Assembly (NCBI GenBank): GCA_964413425.1
Contig: CAYPST010000062.1
Location: 1-23,025 of the forward strand
DNA: 23,025 nucleotides
Direction: 5' to 3'
Source of the DNA: DATFLS01 sp964413425
Lineage (GTDB): Bacteria > Fidelibacterota > JAANXI01
The stretch's first letter is position 1, and each line of letters begins with the position of its first letter. A program made the translations under genes and the position numbers. Positions 1 to 7,732 of this stretch are shown here, piece after piece. The notes under the pieces were generated by a model, which worked only from the letters and a program-made list of their open reading frames with translations, was not told the DNA's origin and searched no databases.

Positions 1-55
1 CTGAAACGGAACTATACCGAAGCCTAACCATTGTTGTTCACTCCTCTACTCTACT

Positions 56-2560
56 TTACTGATACTCCGGCTGGATATTCACCTTCTGAAGCCGCCGGGA
101 GTTGGTGACCACACTGACGGAGCTGAATGCCATGGCGATCTCTGCCAGCACCGGATGCATCACCCCGATGATCGCCAGGGGGATCATCACCACGTTGTAA
201 AAGAATGCCCAGAAGAGATTCTGTTTGATTTTCCGGAAGGTGGCGCGGCTCAGCTTGACCGCCCTGACGACCGCAGTGAGATCGCCCTGCACCAGTACGA
301 TGTCACCGGATTCGATGGTCACATCGGTGCCGGTCCCGATGGCGATCCCGACCTGCGCCTGAGTCAGCGCCGGGGCATCGTTGATGCCGTCGCCGACCAT
401 GGCAACAATTTCGCCCTGTTCCTGAAGACGTTTGACTTCGTTGGCTTTGTCGTCCGGGAGGACATTTGCCAGCACCCGGTGGATGCCGACTTCCTCCGCA
501 ATCGCCCGGGCGGTGCGCTCGTTATCACCGGTGATCATCACCGGTTCCAGCCCCAATTCGCTGAGAGCAGCGATCGCCTTCCGGCTGTCCTCTTTGACTT
601 TGTCGGCGACTGCAATGGTTCCGACGATCTGTGAATCTACCGCCACCAGCATCGCCGTTTTCGCCTGTTCCTCCAGATGCGATTTCTGCTCCAGAACATT
701 GTCGGTGAGCTCAATCCCGTGTTCCCGCATGAGTTGTTCGGTTCCGACCAGCACCTGTCTGTGTTCGAGCACGCCCTTCACGCCGCGGCCGGTGACCGCT
801 TCGAACGCTCCCGGCGTCTCGAGCTGACCATCCTTCGATTTGGCATACTCCACAATCGCCTCTCCCAGGGGATGTTCGGAGCCGCTTTCCAGGCTGGCGG
901 CCAGGTGCACCACCTGCTGTTCGTCATACCCGTTGAATGCCAGCACGTCGGTCACACCGGGTTTGCCCTCGGTGATGGTCCCGGTCTTGTCCAGGATAAT
1001 AGTGGTGACGTCCTTCATCGTCTGGATGGCGGCGCCTTTCCGAATGAGGACGCCGTTTTCCGCGCCCTTGCCCGAGCCCACCATCAATGCGGTGGGTGTG
1101 GCCAGTCCCAGCGCGCAGGGGCAGGCGATCACCAAAACCGCGACCGTGGCGAACAGCGCCAGCGCCACAGCGCTCATCGCCGGATTCACCCACGGAATAA
1201 ATGTGGATGCCCAGGCGGCGATACTCCCAAAGAGATCGGGAAAGACCAGCCAGGCGGTGAAAGTCAGCAGGGCAATCAGAATGACCACCGGAACGAACAT
1301 CCCGGTAATCCGGTCGGCAAACTCCTGAATCGGAATCTTGGACCCCTGGGCCTCTTCCACCATCTTGATGACCTGGCTCAGGAACGTCTCCTTGCCCACC
1401 TTGGTGGCGCGCACGCGTAACACCCCATGCTTGTTGATGGTCGCCCCAATGACCTCATCGCCTTCCTGTTTTTCCACTGGCATAGATTCGCCGGTAGCCA
1501 GGGATTCGTCCACGCTGCTTTCGCCGCTGACAACCACGCCGTCCGTGGGGATCTTCTCGCCGGGACGGATAATCATCATATCACCCTTCTGCAGCCGGCG
1601 GATCGGAATCCTGATCTCTTCGCCGTCCCGTTCCACCGTGGCTTCTTTCGCCTCCAGGGTCAGAAGCTTTTTGATTGCCTGGGACGCGCGCCCTTTGGCT
1701 TTGGTTTCGATATACCGTCCGGTGAGATGGAACGCCATAATCATGGCACCGACCCCGGCGAAATTCTGAAAGGCGGGTCCTATCCCCAGTTCGTGCAACA
1801 GCGCCACCGGTCCGGTCGCCAGAGAGGTCAGCGTTCCCATGGCGATGAGCACGTCCATGTTCGGCGCCAGGTGGGAGCCGGACTTCCAGGCGCTGCGCAT
1901 GGTCTCCAGTCCGGGGTAGAACAGAACTATCGAGGCAAGCACAATCATACCAAGATCATAGACAAATTTCCCCAGGAAGATGTAGCCAAAGAACATCTCC
2001 GGAAGCATCCAGAGAATGATAGGAATGGTCAGCGCCCACGCCCACCACATTTTGCGTCTGGCGCTGTCGATCTTTTGCTGATCCCGGTCGATCTCCTCCT
2101 GCACCACGTCCAGGTCTTCGTCCTCAGGCTCTGCCTCCTGTGCCACCTGATAGCCGACGCTATCCACCGCCCGAATGAAATCGTCAAAAGTGACCTGTGC
2201 GGGATCGTACTTCACCCGGGCGGTTTCCGTGGCAAGATTCACGGTGGCTTCGGAGACCCCTTCGATACCGTTCAGCGCATTCTCCACTGATGAGACACAG
2301 CTCGCGCAATGCATTCCCTCGATTTGGAGTGTTCTGGTAGTGGACTTGTCGCGAATACCGTATCCGGCGTCTTCCACTGCCTGCCGGAAGTCATCGAATC
2401 CGACCTGATCGGGATCGAATTCCACTGCAGCGGTCTCGGTGGCCAGATTGACGGTTGCCTGTTTCACACCCGGGATTTTCCCGAGCGCGCCTTCCACTGA
2501 AGAGACACAGCTCGCGCAATGCATCCCTTCGATTTCCAGCGTCTGTTTTTTATTACTCAT
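56..2560 (-). CDS. copA: Cu(I)-exporting P1B-1 ATPase CopA
   Basis: An 834-residue inner-membrane ATPase that pumps cytosolic Cu(I) outward. Seen: two N-terminal heavy-metal-associated domains with GMHCASC at residues 12-18 and 82-88, very alike (both contain VNLATETA); an acidic linker (about 141-160); actuator TGES at 356-359; the membrane motif CPC at 480-482; phosphorylation motif DKTGT at 524-528; SEHP; GDGINDAP; and in the last helices YN and M..SS (AMAFSS), the family signature for Cu(I) transport. Length is typical for a two-HMA CopA. The ATG is preceded by GGAG at a good distance (minus strand, 2561-2580). It lies 171 bp downstream of csoR on the same strand, which fits a csoR-copA operon under Cu-relieved repression. 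The gene appears intact. Only the exact transport direction rests on family knowledge. Confidence 0.96.
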   Translation of the reverse strand: MSNKKQTLEIEGMHCASCVSSVEGALGKIPGVKQATVNLATETAAVEFDPDQVGFDDFRQAVEDAGYGIRDKSTTRTLQIEGMHCASCVSSVENALNGIEGVSEATVNLATETARVKYDPAQVTFDDFIRAVDSVGYQVAQEAEPEDEDLDVVQEEIDRDQQKIDSARRKMWWAWALTIPIILWMLPEMFFGYIFLGKFVYDLGMIVLASIVLFYPGLETMRSAWKSGSHLAPNMDVLIAMGTLTSLATGPVALLHELGIGPAFQNFAGVGAMIMAFHLTGRYIETKAKGRASQAIKKLLTLEAKEATVERDGEEIRIPIRRLQKGDMMIIRPGEKIPTDGVVVSGESSVDESLATGESMPVEKQEGDEVIGATINKHGVLRVRATKVGKETFLSQVIKMVEEAQGSKIPIQEFADRITGMFVPVVILIALLTFTAWLVFPDLFGSIAAWASTFIPWVNPAMSAVALALFATVAVLVIACPCALGLATPTALMVGSGKGAENGVLIRKGAAIQTMKDVTTIILDKTGTITEGKPGVTDVLAFNGYDEQQVVHLAASLESGSEHPLGEAIVEYAKSKDGQLETPGAFEAVTGRGVKGVLEHRQVLVGTEQLMREHGIELTDNVLEQKSHLEEQAKTAMLVAVDSQIVGTIAVADKVKEDSRKAIAALSELGLEPVMITGDNERTARAIAEEVGIHRVLANVLPDDKANEVKRLQEQGEIVAMVGDGINDAPALTQAQVGIAIGTGTDVTIESGDIVLVQGDLTAVVRAVKLSRATFRKIKQNLFWAFFYNVVMIPLAIIGVMHPVLAEIAMAFSSVSVVTNSRRLQKVNIQPEYQ

Positions 2561-2611
2561 TGTATTCTCCGTGTGTTATAAATAGGGTAAAGTCTTTTTT
2601 TATTAACCTCT

Positions 2612-2643
2612 GTAGAGACACGCCATGGAGGCTGTGTCTCTAC
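2612..2643. repeat. Short palindromic repeat, related to the MITE at 15261-15491
   Basis: Perfect 10-bp arms, GTAGAGACAC and GTGTCTCTAC, flank a 12-bp centre containing CCATGGAGG. The arms and centre match the two outer ends of the 231-bp element at 15261-15491 (GTAGAGAC.TTCCAT and its complement), so this looks like a minimal form of the same repeat family. It sits between csoR and copA. No T-run follows the stem in either direction, so it is a poor candidate terminator, although it could act as an RNA hairpin in a csoR-copA transcript. Confidence 0.7.
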
Positions 2644-2731
2644 TAGCCGCTCATTCTCTGTGATCAGTTGTATTCATCTGTGTAAATCTGTTGTTTCTGC
2701 GTTCCGCCGCCGGCGGACTGCGTGCTATTAT

Positions 2732-3016
2732 TTACCCGTGTTTCCGAAACTTCGATATCACCATCATCACCTCCTCCAACTTTTCCTGACGCTGTGTGGA
2801 ATCATTACTGGCGATGGCCTCGGTTACACAGGTGTGCAAATGTTGCTCCATCACCTGATCTTCCACCGCTTTCAGCGCGGAGACGATGGAGGCGGTCTGG
2901 GTCAGAATGTCGATGCAGTACCGGTCGGTTTCGATCATCCGCTGAATCCCGTGGACCTGTCCCTCGATCCGCCGCAACCGGCTGATGAGCTGCTTCTTTT
3001 TTTGTTCAGTCATCAT
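2732..3016 (-). CDS. csoR: CsoR-family copper-sensing repressor
   Basis: A 94-residue all-helical DUF156/CsoR protein that represses copper export genes and releases DNA when it binds Cu(I). Seen: the family N-terminus (RLRRIEGQVHGIQRMIE, about 13-29) and the ligand set Cys34, His59, Cys63 (YCIDIL; EQHLHTC), with the C...H-x3-C spacing of Cu-binding CsoR rather than the formaldehyde-type FrmR. Two adjacent ATGs (3016 and 3013) are possible starts, and GGATTGGA lies just upstream. It is followed on the same strand by copA, and a CsoR-type operator lies about 50 bp upstream (3068-3084). The neighbourhood supports a copper rather than nickel or sulfide role. Confidence 0.93.
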   Translation of the reverse strand: MMTEQKKKQLISRLRRIEGQVHGIQRMIETDRYCIDILTQTASIVSALKAVEDQVMEQHLHTCVTEAIASNDSTQRQEKLEEVMMVISKFRKHG

Positions 3017-3067
3017 TCCAATCCATTTCGTGTTTCCCGAATGTCATTCCCTCTTGGTGCAAATAGT

Positions 3068-3084
3068 ATACCGGGGTAGGGTAT
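3068..3084 (-). promoter_or_regulatory. CsoR operator upstream of csoR-copA
   Basis: The + strand reads ATACCGGGGTAGGGTAT: outer ATACC and GGTAT halves around a G-rich centre. This is the layout remembered for CsoR boxes of copZA-type operons (ATACC/GGTAT ends, G/C tract, TAGGG core). It overlaps TATACT (minus strand, 3065-3070), a possible -10 for csoR, so bound CsoR would block the promoter. No good -35 is visible. The site was identified by eye, not by a motif scan. Confidence 0.75.
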
Positions 3085-3517
3085 GATACACCTGTAAACT
3101 TATCAGAAGGGGGCACCCGATGCGGGAAGCGCAAATGGAAAAGCACTGCGCGATCTTTTGATATTGTTGCATCACATGTTATATAGGCGTACAGTTGAAC
3201 AGTGTTCCGGAGACAGAGGTGATCTTATAATCTGCAAGTATACCAGGTGTAGAATTTTCTACGACCCTCTTATCATATCGGAGAATTTTTCCCTATATCT
3301 GATTTTTCACAAACTGCTGTCTGGCTCGTAAGGAATCACTCAAGTGTGTTGAATAATCCACACAATCTTGCAGAATAATATTCAGCGGGGCGCCGATTCA
3401 GCGGCTAAAAGAACCTGTAAATACCGGTATACTGAGGCGTGATTGCAATCAGAAATGTGTTGGCATTGTCCTTGTACAACCATGTAAAATCAAAGAACCG
3501 AGGGAAAGAACGCCGCG
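3085..3517. other. Intergenic region between csoR and the copper gene row
   Basis: A 433-bp region without a convincing gene, between divergent units. It holds the palindrome ATACCGGTAT at 3421-3430. The 10-mer CCGGTATACT at 3424-3433 is identical to the minus-strand sequence at 3065-3074 inside the csoR promoter/operator, which suggests a second copper-controlled promoter facing right. At 3461-3476 is a sigma-54-like TGGCAT-N5-TTGTA element. Nothing else was recognised. Confidence 0.5.
3461..3476 (+). promoter_or_regulatory. Possible sigma-54 (-24/-12) promoter
   Basis: TGGCATTGTCCTTGTA matches the sigma-54 pattern TGGCAC-N5-TTGCA in spacing and in most bases, but the -12 element has GT instead of the nearly invariant GC, which weakens the call. 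It lies about 40 bp upstream of the cupredoxin-like start at 3518, and a sigma-54 activator remnant is encoded about 1 kb downstream. That context makes the match more credible than chance. Confidence 0.33.
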
Positions 3518-3976
3518 ATGGAATGGATTCTTATACTCTTGCTTGGTGTATGTATCGGATGGCATTTTTTCATACACAGGTCCGGGCACGGACACGAAGG
3601 GGGTGCGCCTCAACACACCCATGATGTCACGATGGATGGCTTTATCGGTGTGGAGATTCTGCCGTTTCAACCGGGAGAGTATTCCTTCGGTTGCGGGAAG
3701 GGGATATCCAGAGGAAAGTTGAAAGTCCGGGAACCAGCACAACCTGCGACAAATCTAATCCAAGAATACAGGAGAAAGTTATGGAAAAAGATCCTGTCTG
3801 TAATATGGAGGTCGACCCGAAAGAGGCGGCGGCTAAGACTGAGTATCAGGGCAAAACCTATTATTTCTGTGCAGAGGGGTGTAAAAAGGCATTTGAGAAG
3901 GATCCCAAAAAGTACGTCTGATACCCAGACGTCAGCGCCAGACGGGTCAGGAATGCCCGTCTGCTTCTTGATATAG
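3518..3976 (+). pseudogene. Cupredoxin-like membrane-anchored protein with internal deletion
   Basis: The frame encodes an N-terminal hydrophobic anchor (MEWILILLLGVCIGWHFF), a His-rich stretch (about residues 20-36: H..GHGH, QHTHD), then TMDGF running straight into the end of a cupredoxin-like fold, PFQPGEYSFGCGKGISRGKL (about 49-68). In proteins of this kind roughly 45-50 residues with the first copper ligands normally separate VTVDG from the PGEY.F.CG tail. They are missing here, and the usual Met-rich CGMGM end is CGKGI. After about residue 72 the frame runs on through the next gene (YHS, other frame) to 3976, which is unlikely to be real protein. I read it as a decayed periplasmic copper-binding protein. 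Family assignment rests on the tail motif and the copper neighbours. Confidence 0.5.
3781..3921 (+). CDS. Small YHS-domain metal-binding protein
   Basis: A 46-residue protein that is a complete YHS domain: MEKDPVCNMEVDP at the start, YQGKTYYFCAEGCKKAFEKDP in the middle, ending KKYV. Conserved Cys7, Cys31 and Cys35 and the YYFC..GC pattern are present. YHS domains often occur beside or within copper ATPases and are thought to bind metal ions; the exact role is unknown. The start is set by AGGAGAAAGTT directly before the ATG; the frame is open further upstream (to 3691), but that part overlaps the cupredoxin gene and lacks YHS-like sequence. It is the only apparently intact gene in the 3518-5322 row. 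A similar YHS module occurs at 13005-13182. Confidence 0.85.
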   Translation: MEKDPVCNMEVDPKEAAAKTEYQGKTYYFCAEGCKKAFEKDPKKYV

Positions 3977-3990
3977 AAGGGACGGTTCGC

Positions 3991-4467
3991 ATGGAAAATT
4001 ATGATTACGGCTGGTGGGTGAGTCTGCTTTTCAGTATCCTGCTCTTCGGGGGATTTGTACTCAGCTTTCTGCGGCCCAAAAGACAGATAGAATGGCGTAC
4101 CCTTGGTGTGTTCTTCGGTTTTATGGTGGCACTGTTCACCGAAATGTACGGCTTTCCGCTCACGATCTATATTCTCACCTCGGTATTGCAGGTGAAATTA
4201 CCGGTGGCCGATCCGTTTTCTCATATCAATGACCACCTGATTGGAACGGTGTTGGGGTTTCCGCTGTGGAGCAAATTACTCATCTGTCAGATCGGGGGAT
4301 TGCTGATGCTGGCCGGTCTGATCCTGCTGGGGAAAGGCTGGAAGCGTATTCACGCGGCGAATGGTGCACTGGTGACGTCTGGCATGTATGCAAAGATCCG
4401 GCATCCCCAGTACCTGGATGTGTTCATCTTCAGTTTCGGGCTGCTGAACCAGTGGACCACACTGTGA
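3991..4467 (+). pseudogene. Isoprenylcysteine-methyltransferase-like membrane protein, C-terminus lost
   Basis: A 158-residue membrane protein with four or five hydrophobic segments (about 10-28, 41-58, 61-75, 91-122) and the family motif GALVTSGMYAKIRHPQYLDV (about 125-144), in which R-HPQY is typical of the ICMT/PEMT-like methyltransferase family. Members normally continue with two more helices and a conserved Glu-rich tail. Here the frame ends right after FGLLNQWTTL, where the sequence becomes that of a sigma-54 activator. A deletion therefore joined the 5' part of this gene to the middle of the next. The start has AAGGGA 9 bp upstream. Such proteins are often neighbours of copper genes; their substrate is unknown. 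Not expected to be functional as it stands. Confidence 0.7.
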
Positions 4468-5322
4468 TGCGCCGGTGCTGATCCTGGGCGAAACCGGCAC
4501 AGGCAAAGAAGAGCTAGCCAAAGCAATCCATCATAACGGGCGCCGGTCCGATCATCCCTTCGTCCCGGTCAATTGCGGATCTATTCCAGAGAATCTTATT
4601 GAAAGCGAATTATTCGGCCATGAGAAAGGAGCGTTCACCGGCGCGGATCGGCGGCATATCGGCAGCTTTGAACAGGCGGACGGCGGCACGGTCTTTCTGG
4701 ATGAAATTGCCGAACTCCCCCCCAGGTTCAGGTGAAACTCCTGCGCGTCCTCCAGGAGGACCAGATCCGGCGCGTCGGTGCTGAACAGGCCATCGACCTG
4801 AATATACGAGTGATCGCCGCGACCAATCAGAACCTCCGGGAGATGGTGGATGCCGGTACCTTCCGGGAGGATTTATATTACCGGTTGAATGTGGTGAGTA
4901 TCACCATGCCGCCGTTACGGAATCGAAACGGAGATATCGATCTGCTGGCGGAACATTTTCTGAATGAGCTGAGCGAAGAACAGCAGGTCCGCCTTTCCGA
5001 TGAGGTCTATGACCTGTTACACCGGTATCCCTTTCCCGGGAATGTCCGGGAGCTGCGGAATGCGATTCAGCGGGCGCTGGTCATGACGGAGGGTGGGGAA
5101 ATCCAGGTAGTGGATCTCCCGGCTCATATTCGCAATCAAAAGGCCGGATTCACCGAGACATATCCAGATCTGCACAATATGACCCTGGAGGAGATCGAAC
5201 GGACAGCTATTCTCCAGGCGCTGGAACAGACCAAGGGCAACCAGACCCAGGCGGCAAAACGGCTGGGCATTCCCCGGCACGTGTTGATTTACCGGCTGAA
5301 GAAGTATGATATTGAAGCATAA
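4463..5322 (+). pseudogene. Sigma-54-dependent activator, N-terminus missing and frameshifted
   Basis: The remains of an NtrC-type enhancer-binding protein, which uses ATP to open sigma-54 promoters. Seen: DAPVLILGETGTGKEE (Walker A, from 4466), the sigma-54 contact motif GAFTGA at 4628-4645, Walker B GGTVFLDEIAELP, then after a frame change VKLLRVLQ, an arginine-rich AAA+ second half (FREDLYYRLNV, FPGNVRELRN), and a C-terminal Fis-type helix-turn-helix (NQTQAAKRLGIPRHVLIYRL). Missing: any receiver or sensor domain and the first AAA+ residues, lost at the junction with the preceding methyltransferase-like gene. A run of seven C at 4717-4723 must be eight to keep the frame (ELPPQVQVKLL). The original activator probably controlled this copper gene row; this is inference from position and the sigma-54-like element at 3461. 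Confidence 0.88.
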
Positions 5323-5608
5323 CAGCGGAAATAGGGTATAAGCTATACGGGTATATGAATCCGGGAACGAGGTAAACCGGATGTCAGTCCTCTACCGGAT
5401 AAATGCCATCCAAAAGAGTATATATAATCCCCCGAACATGGCTATCGTACTCAGTTTATGCTCAGTTTATGAGGAGAACAGGGAGTAGTGAATGCACCCT
5501 GCCAGGAAGAAAACAGTTGCCACTTTCTAACATAATCTGGTGACTACTCTCAAAACCCAGGTAATGACGTGACATCCTTCCCATTCTCAATTATGTGTAT
5601 ATGTGCAC
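5323..5608. other. Convergent intergenic region with small repeats
   Basis: No gene is visible between the convergent sigma-54 activator remnant and the second ATPase. Two small patterns occur. At 5334-5355 the heptamer GGGTATA occurs twice, with the dyad GTATA-AGC-TATAC (5336-5348) between, somewhat like the half-sites of the CsoR box. At 5450-5471 the 11-mer CTCAGTTTATG is tandemly duplicated. Neither has a proven role, and no clear terminator was seen. Confidence 0.4.
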
Positions 5609-7732
5609 TTACTTCTGCTTCAATAACCGGGAGGAGTTGGCCAGAATTCCCAGATCCGGCAGAGACTGAGCAGCTGCGGCCAGCACCGGCGGCAGGAAGC
5701 CCATGGCAGCGAGGGTCAAGCCGGCAAGATTATAGATTCCGGTAAACCAGAGATTCCCCCTCACCACTCCCATAGTACGCCGGGCCATCTGAAACGCCCG
5801 GGGAACTAATCGCCAGTCGTCCCGCATCAGAGCGATATGGGCGGATTCCATGGCGATGTCTGTCCCCGCAGCACCCATGGCGATCCCCACATTTGCCTTA
5901 GCCAGTGCAGGTGCATCATTGACTCCGTCACCGATCATGACCACGTTATAGCCTTCCGATTGATACTTTTTTACCACGGCAATTTTATCTTCCGGCAGCA
6001 GTGGGGCCTGGTAAAGTATATCAAGGTGTCCGGCCAAGGCAGCGGCAGTGCGTTGATTGTCCCCGGTCAGCAGTTCGATTTTTTTCAGGCCCATGGCTTT
6101 GAGCGAACGAATAGCGTCCGGAACTTCCGGGCGAACCGTATCGGTTGCCGCCAGGATGCCGATGAATTCTCCATCCAGCAGAACACATAGCAGGGTTTTA
6201 CCCTGGATTTCCAGTGTGTCCATCTCCGGTGGAACCCGGGTACCCTCCGGCACCAGGCGCTTGTTGCCCACCAGTACTTCATTCCCGTTGAGGTGGGCCC
6301 TGACTCCCAGCCCCGGCAAGACCTCAAAGTCAGCCGGTGGGTGAATTTCCAGGTTTCGTTTTGCGGCAGCGCTGCGAACCGCTGCGGCCAGTGGATGCTC
6401 CGAATCATGTTCTGCAGATGCGGCAATGGTGAGCACCTCGGATTCCGGTATCCCGTTTAAACTCAGTATATCGGTTATCTCGGGCCGCCCCATGGTCAAT
6501 GTGCCTGTTTTATCTACCAGGACAACATCTGCCTGAGCCAGCGCTTCCAGGTATTTACCGCCCTTGATGAGCAGTCCCTTTTTCGCTCCGGATCCAATGG
6601 AAGCTAACACGGCAACCGGCGTGGCCAGGGCAAAAGAACACGAACACGCGACTAACAGCACCGCGGCAGTTGCCAGCGCATTGCCGCTGATGAGGAATGT
6701 CAGAGCGGCAATGCCTGCCACCACAGGGAGATAGTAGCCTGAGAAGTGGTCGGCGTAATTCTGGACCTGTGCCCGGTTAGCTTCAGCCTCCTCCACAAGC
6801 CTGATAATCCGGCCGAAGGTGGTATTGGGTCCCACCGCAGCTACCCGGATTCGGAGGCTGCCCAGCTGTGCAAGCGTGGTGGCAAAAACCTGGCTACCAG
6901 GGGAAATATCCGCCGGCATAGATTCACCGGTGATAGTGGATTGATCCACCACCGCATGCCCGGAAATGACCACTCCGTCCACCGGGATTTTTTCACCAGG
7001 ACGGATAACGGCAATATCGCCGGTTTTGACTTCGGATATTGGCACTTCAACCTGGCTATCGTTCCGTTCGACCCGCGCCTTCTGCGGGGAAAGTGTTGCG
7101 AGATCCTTCACTGCCTGGCGAGCCCGCTCCATGGTGAACCGTTCTGTATAATCGCCCACCCGCATGAAAAATACCACAATCAGTCCCGCAGCCCATTCCC
7201 CGACAGCGATAGCAGCAAGGAGCCCCACGGTCATCAACGTATGGGAAATTATCCGCCCTTTCAGGGCCGCTTTCATCACCTTCCGGAACACTGGAAAACC
7301 GGCAATGCTGATTAACACGAGCCAAACCAGCGGAGGTATGGTGTCGGTTATAGCCTCGAGCAATCCCATCCATTCACCCAGCACTACCACCATGAGTACC
7401 GCACCAAATAGCAGTCCGAAAAAACGAAAAATCCGCCGACTTAACACCTCATTCTGCTGATAGAGTCTAGGCTTTTCTTCCGGAAGGGCAGCTGTGTAGC
7501 CGGTCTTTTCAATTACTTGGCGGATGTCTTCGGCGCTCACCCGCCCGGGATCCAGACGGACCACAGCTTTTTCCGATGAAAGATACACCTCTGCGGACTC
7601 CACACCAGGCACGGCCTTCAGTGCCCGGCCGACTTTCCGGGTACAACCCGCGCAGTCCATCCCGCGAACCGGAAATTCCAAAAATTCAAACGGACTGGTA
7701 TCTATCTGTTGTTTAGGACGTAACGGGTGCAT
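5609..7732 (-). CDS. P1B heavy-metal ATPase (Cd/Pb/Zn type) with CSC membrane motif
   Basis: A 707-residue inner-membrane metal-exporting ATPase. Seen: one HMA domain (about 17-83) with GMDCAGC at 24-30, the Asp before the first Cys being common in Zn/Cd pumps; TGES at 268-271; the helix-6 motif C363-S364-C365 (ACSCSFALATP) in place of the usual CPC; DKTGT at 407-411; SEHPLA; GDGVNDAP; and near the end SLPDLGILANSSRLL, whose D-x-G matches the helix-8 Asp of ZntA-type pumps rather than the M..SS of Cu pumps. The reading frame is complete. The start ATG overlaps the end of the ArsR-family repressor gene by 31 bp, so the two are probably translationally coupled and induced together by metal. The Cd/Pb/Zn specificity is inferred from the DxG and from the CmtR-like regulator; the Pro-to-Ser change makes the exact substrate uncertain. 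Confidence 0.92.
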   Translation of the reverse strand: MHPLRPKQQIDTSPFEFLEFPVRGMDCAGCTRKVGRALKAVPGVESAEVYLSSEKAVVRLDPGRVSAEDIRQVIEKTGYTAALPEEKPRLYQQNEVLSRRIFRFFGLLFGAVLMVVVLGEWMGLLEAITDTIPPLVWLVLISIAGFPVFRKVMKAALKGRIISHTLMTVGLLAAIAVGEWAAGLIVVFFMRVGDYTERFTMERARQAVKDLATLSPQKARVERNDSQVEVPISEVKTGDIAVIRPGEKIPVDGVVISGHAVVDQSTITGESMPADISPGSQVFATTLAQLGSLRIRVAAVGPNTTFGRIIRLVEEAEANRAQVQNYADHFSGYYLPVVAGIAALTFLISGNALATAAVLLVACSCSFALATPVAVLASIGSGAKKGLLIKGGKYLEALAQADVVLVDKTGTLTMGRPEITDILSLNGIPESEVLTIAASAEHDSEHPLAAAVRSAAAKRNLEIHPPADFEVLPGLGVRAHLNGNEVLVGNKRLVPEGTRVPPEMDTLEIQGKTLLCVLLDGEFIGILAATDTVRPEVPDAIRSLKAMGLKKIELLTGDNQRTAAALAGHLDILYQAPLLPEDKIAVVKKYQSEGYNVVMIGDGVNDAPALAKANVGIAMGAAGTDIAMESAHIALMRDDWRLVPRAFQMARRTMGVVRGNLWFTGIYNLAGLTLAAMGFLPPVLAAAAQSLPDLGILANSSRLLKQK

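Noticed and set aside
155..2408. Long plus-strand frames opposite copA, the longest 287 codons at 1427-2290
   Set aside because: They lie antisense to a clear P1B ATPase, show low-complexity Arg/His/Gly-rich translations and no family motif; they are shadows of GC-rich coding DNA.
2612..2643. Rho-independent terminator between csoR and copA
   Set aside because: The stem is good but no T-run follows on either strand; on the minus strand an A-run follows. It fits a dispersed repeat better.
3691..3780. Longer N-terminus for the small YHS protein
   Set aside because: The upstream part is out-of-frame cupredoxin sequence with no YHS-like residues, and AGGAG stands directly before the ATG at 3781.
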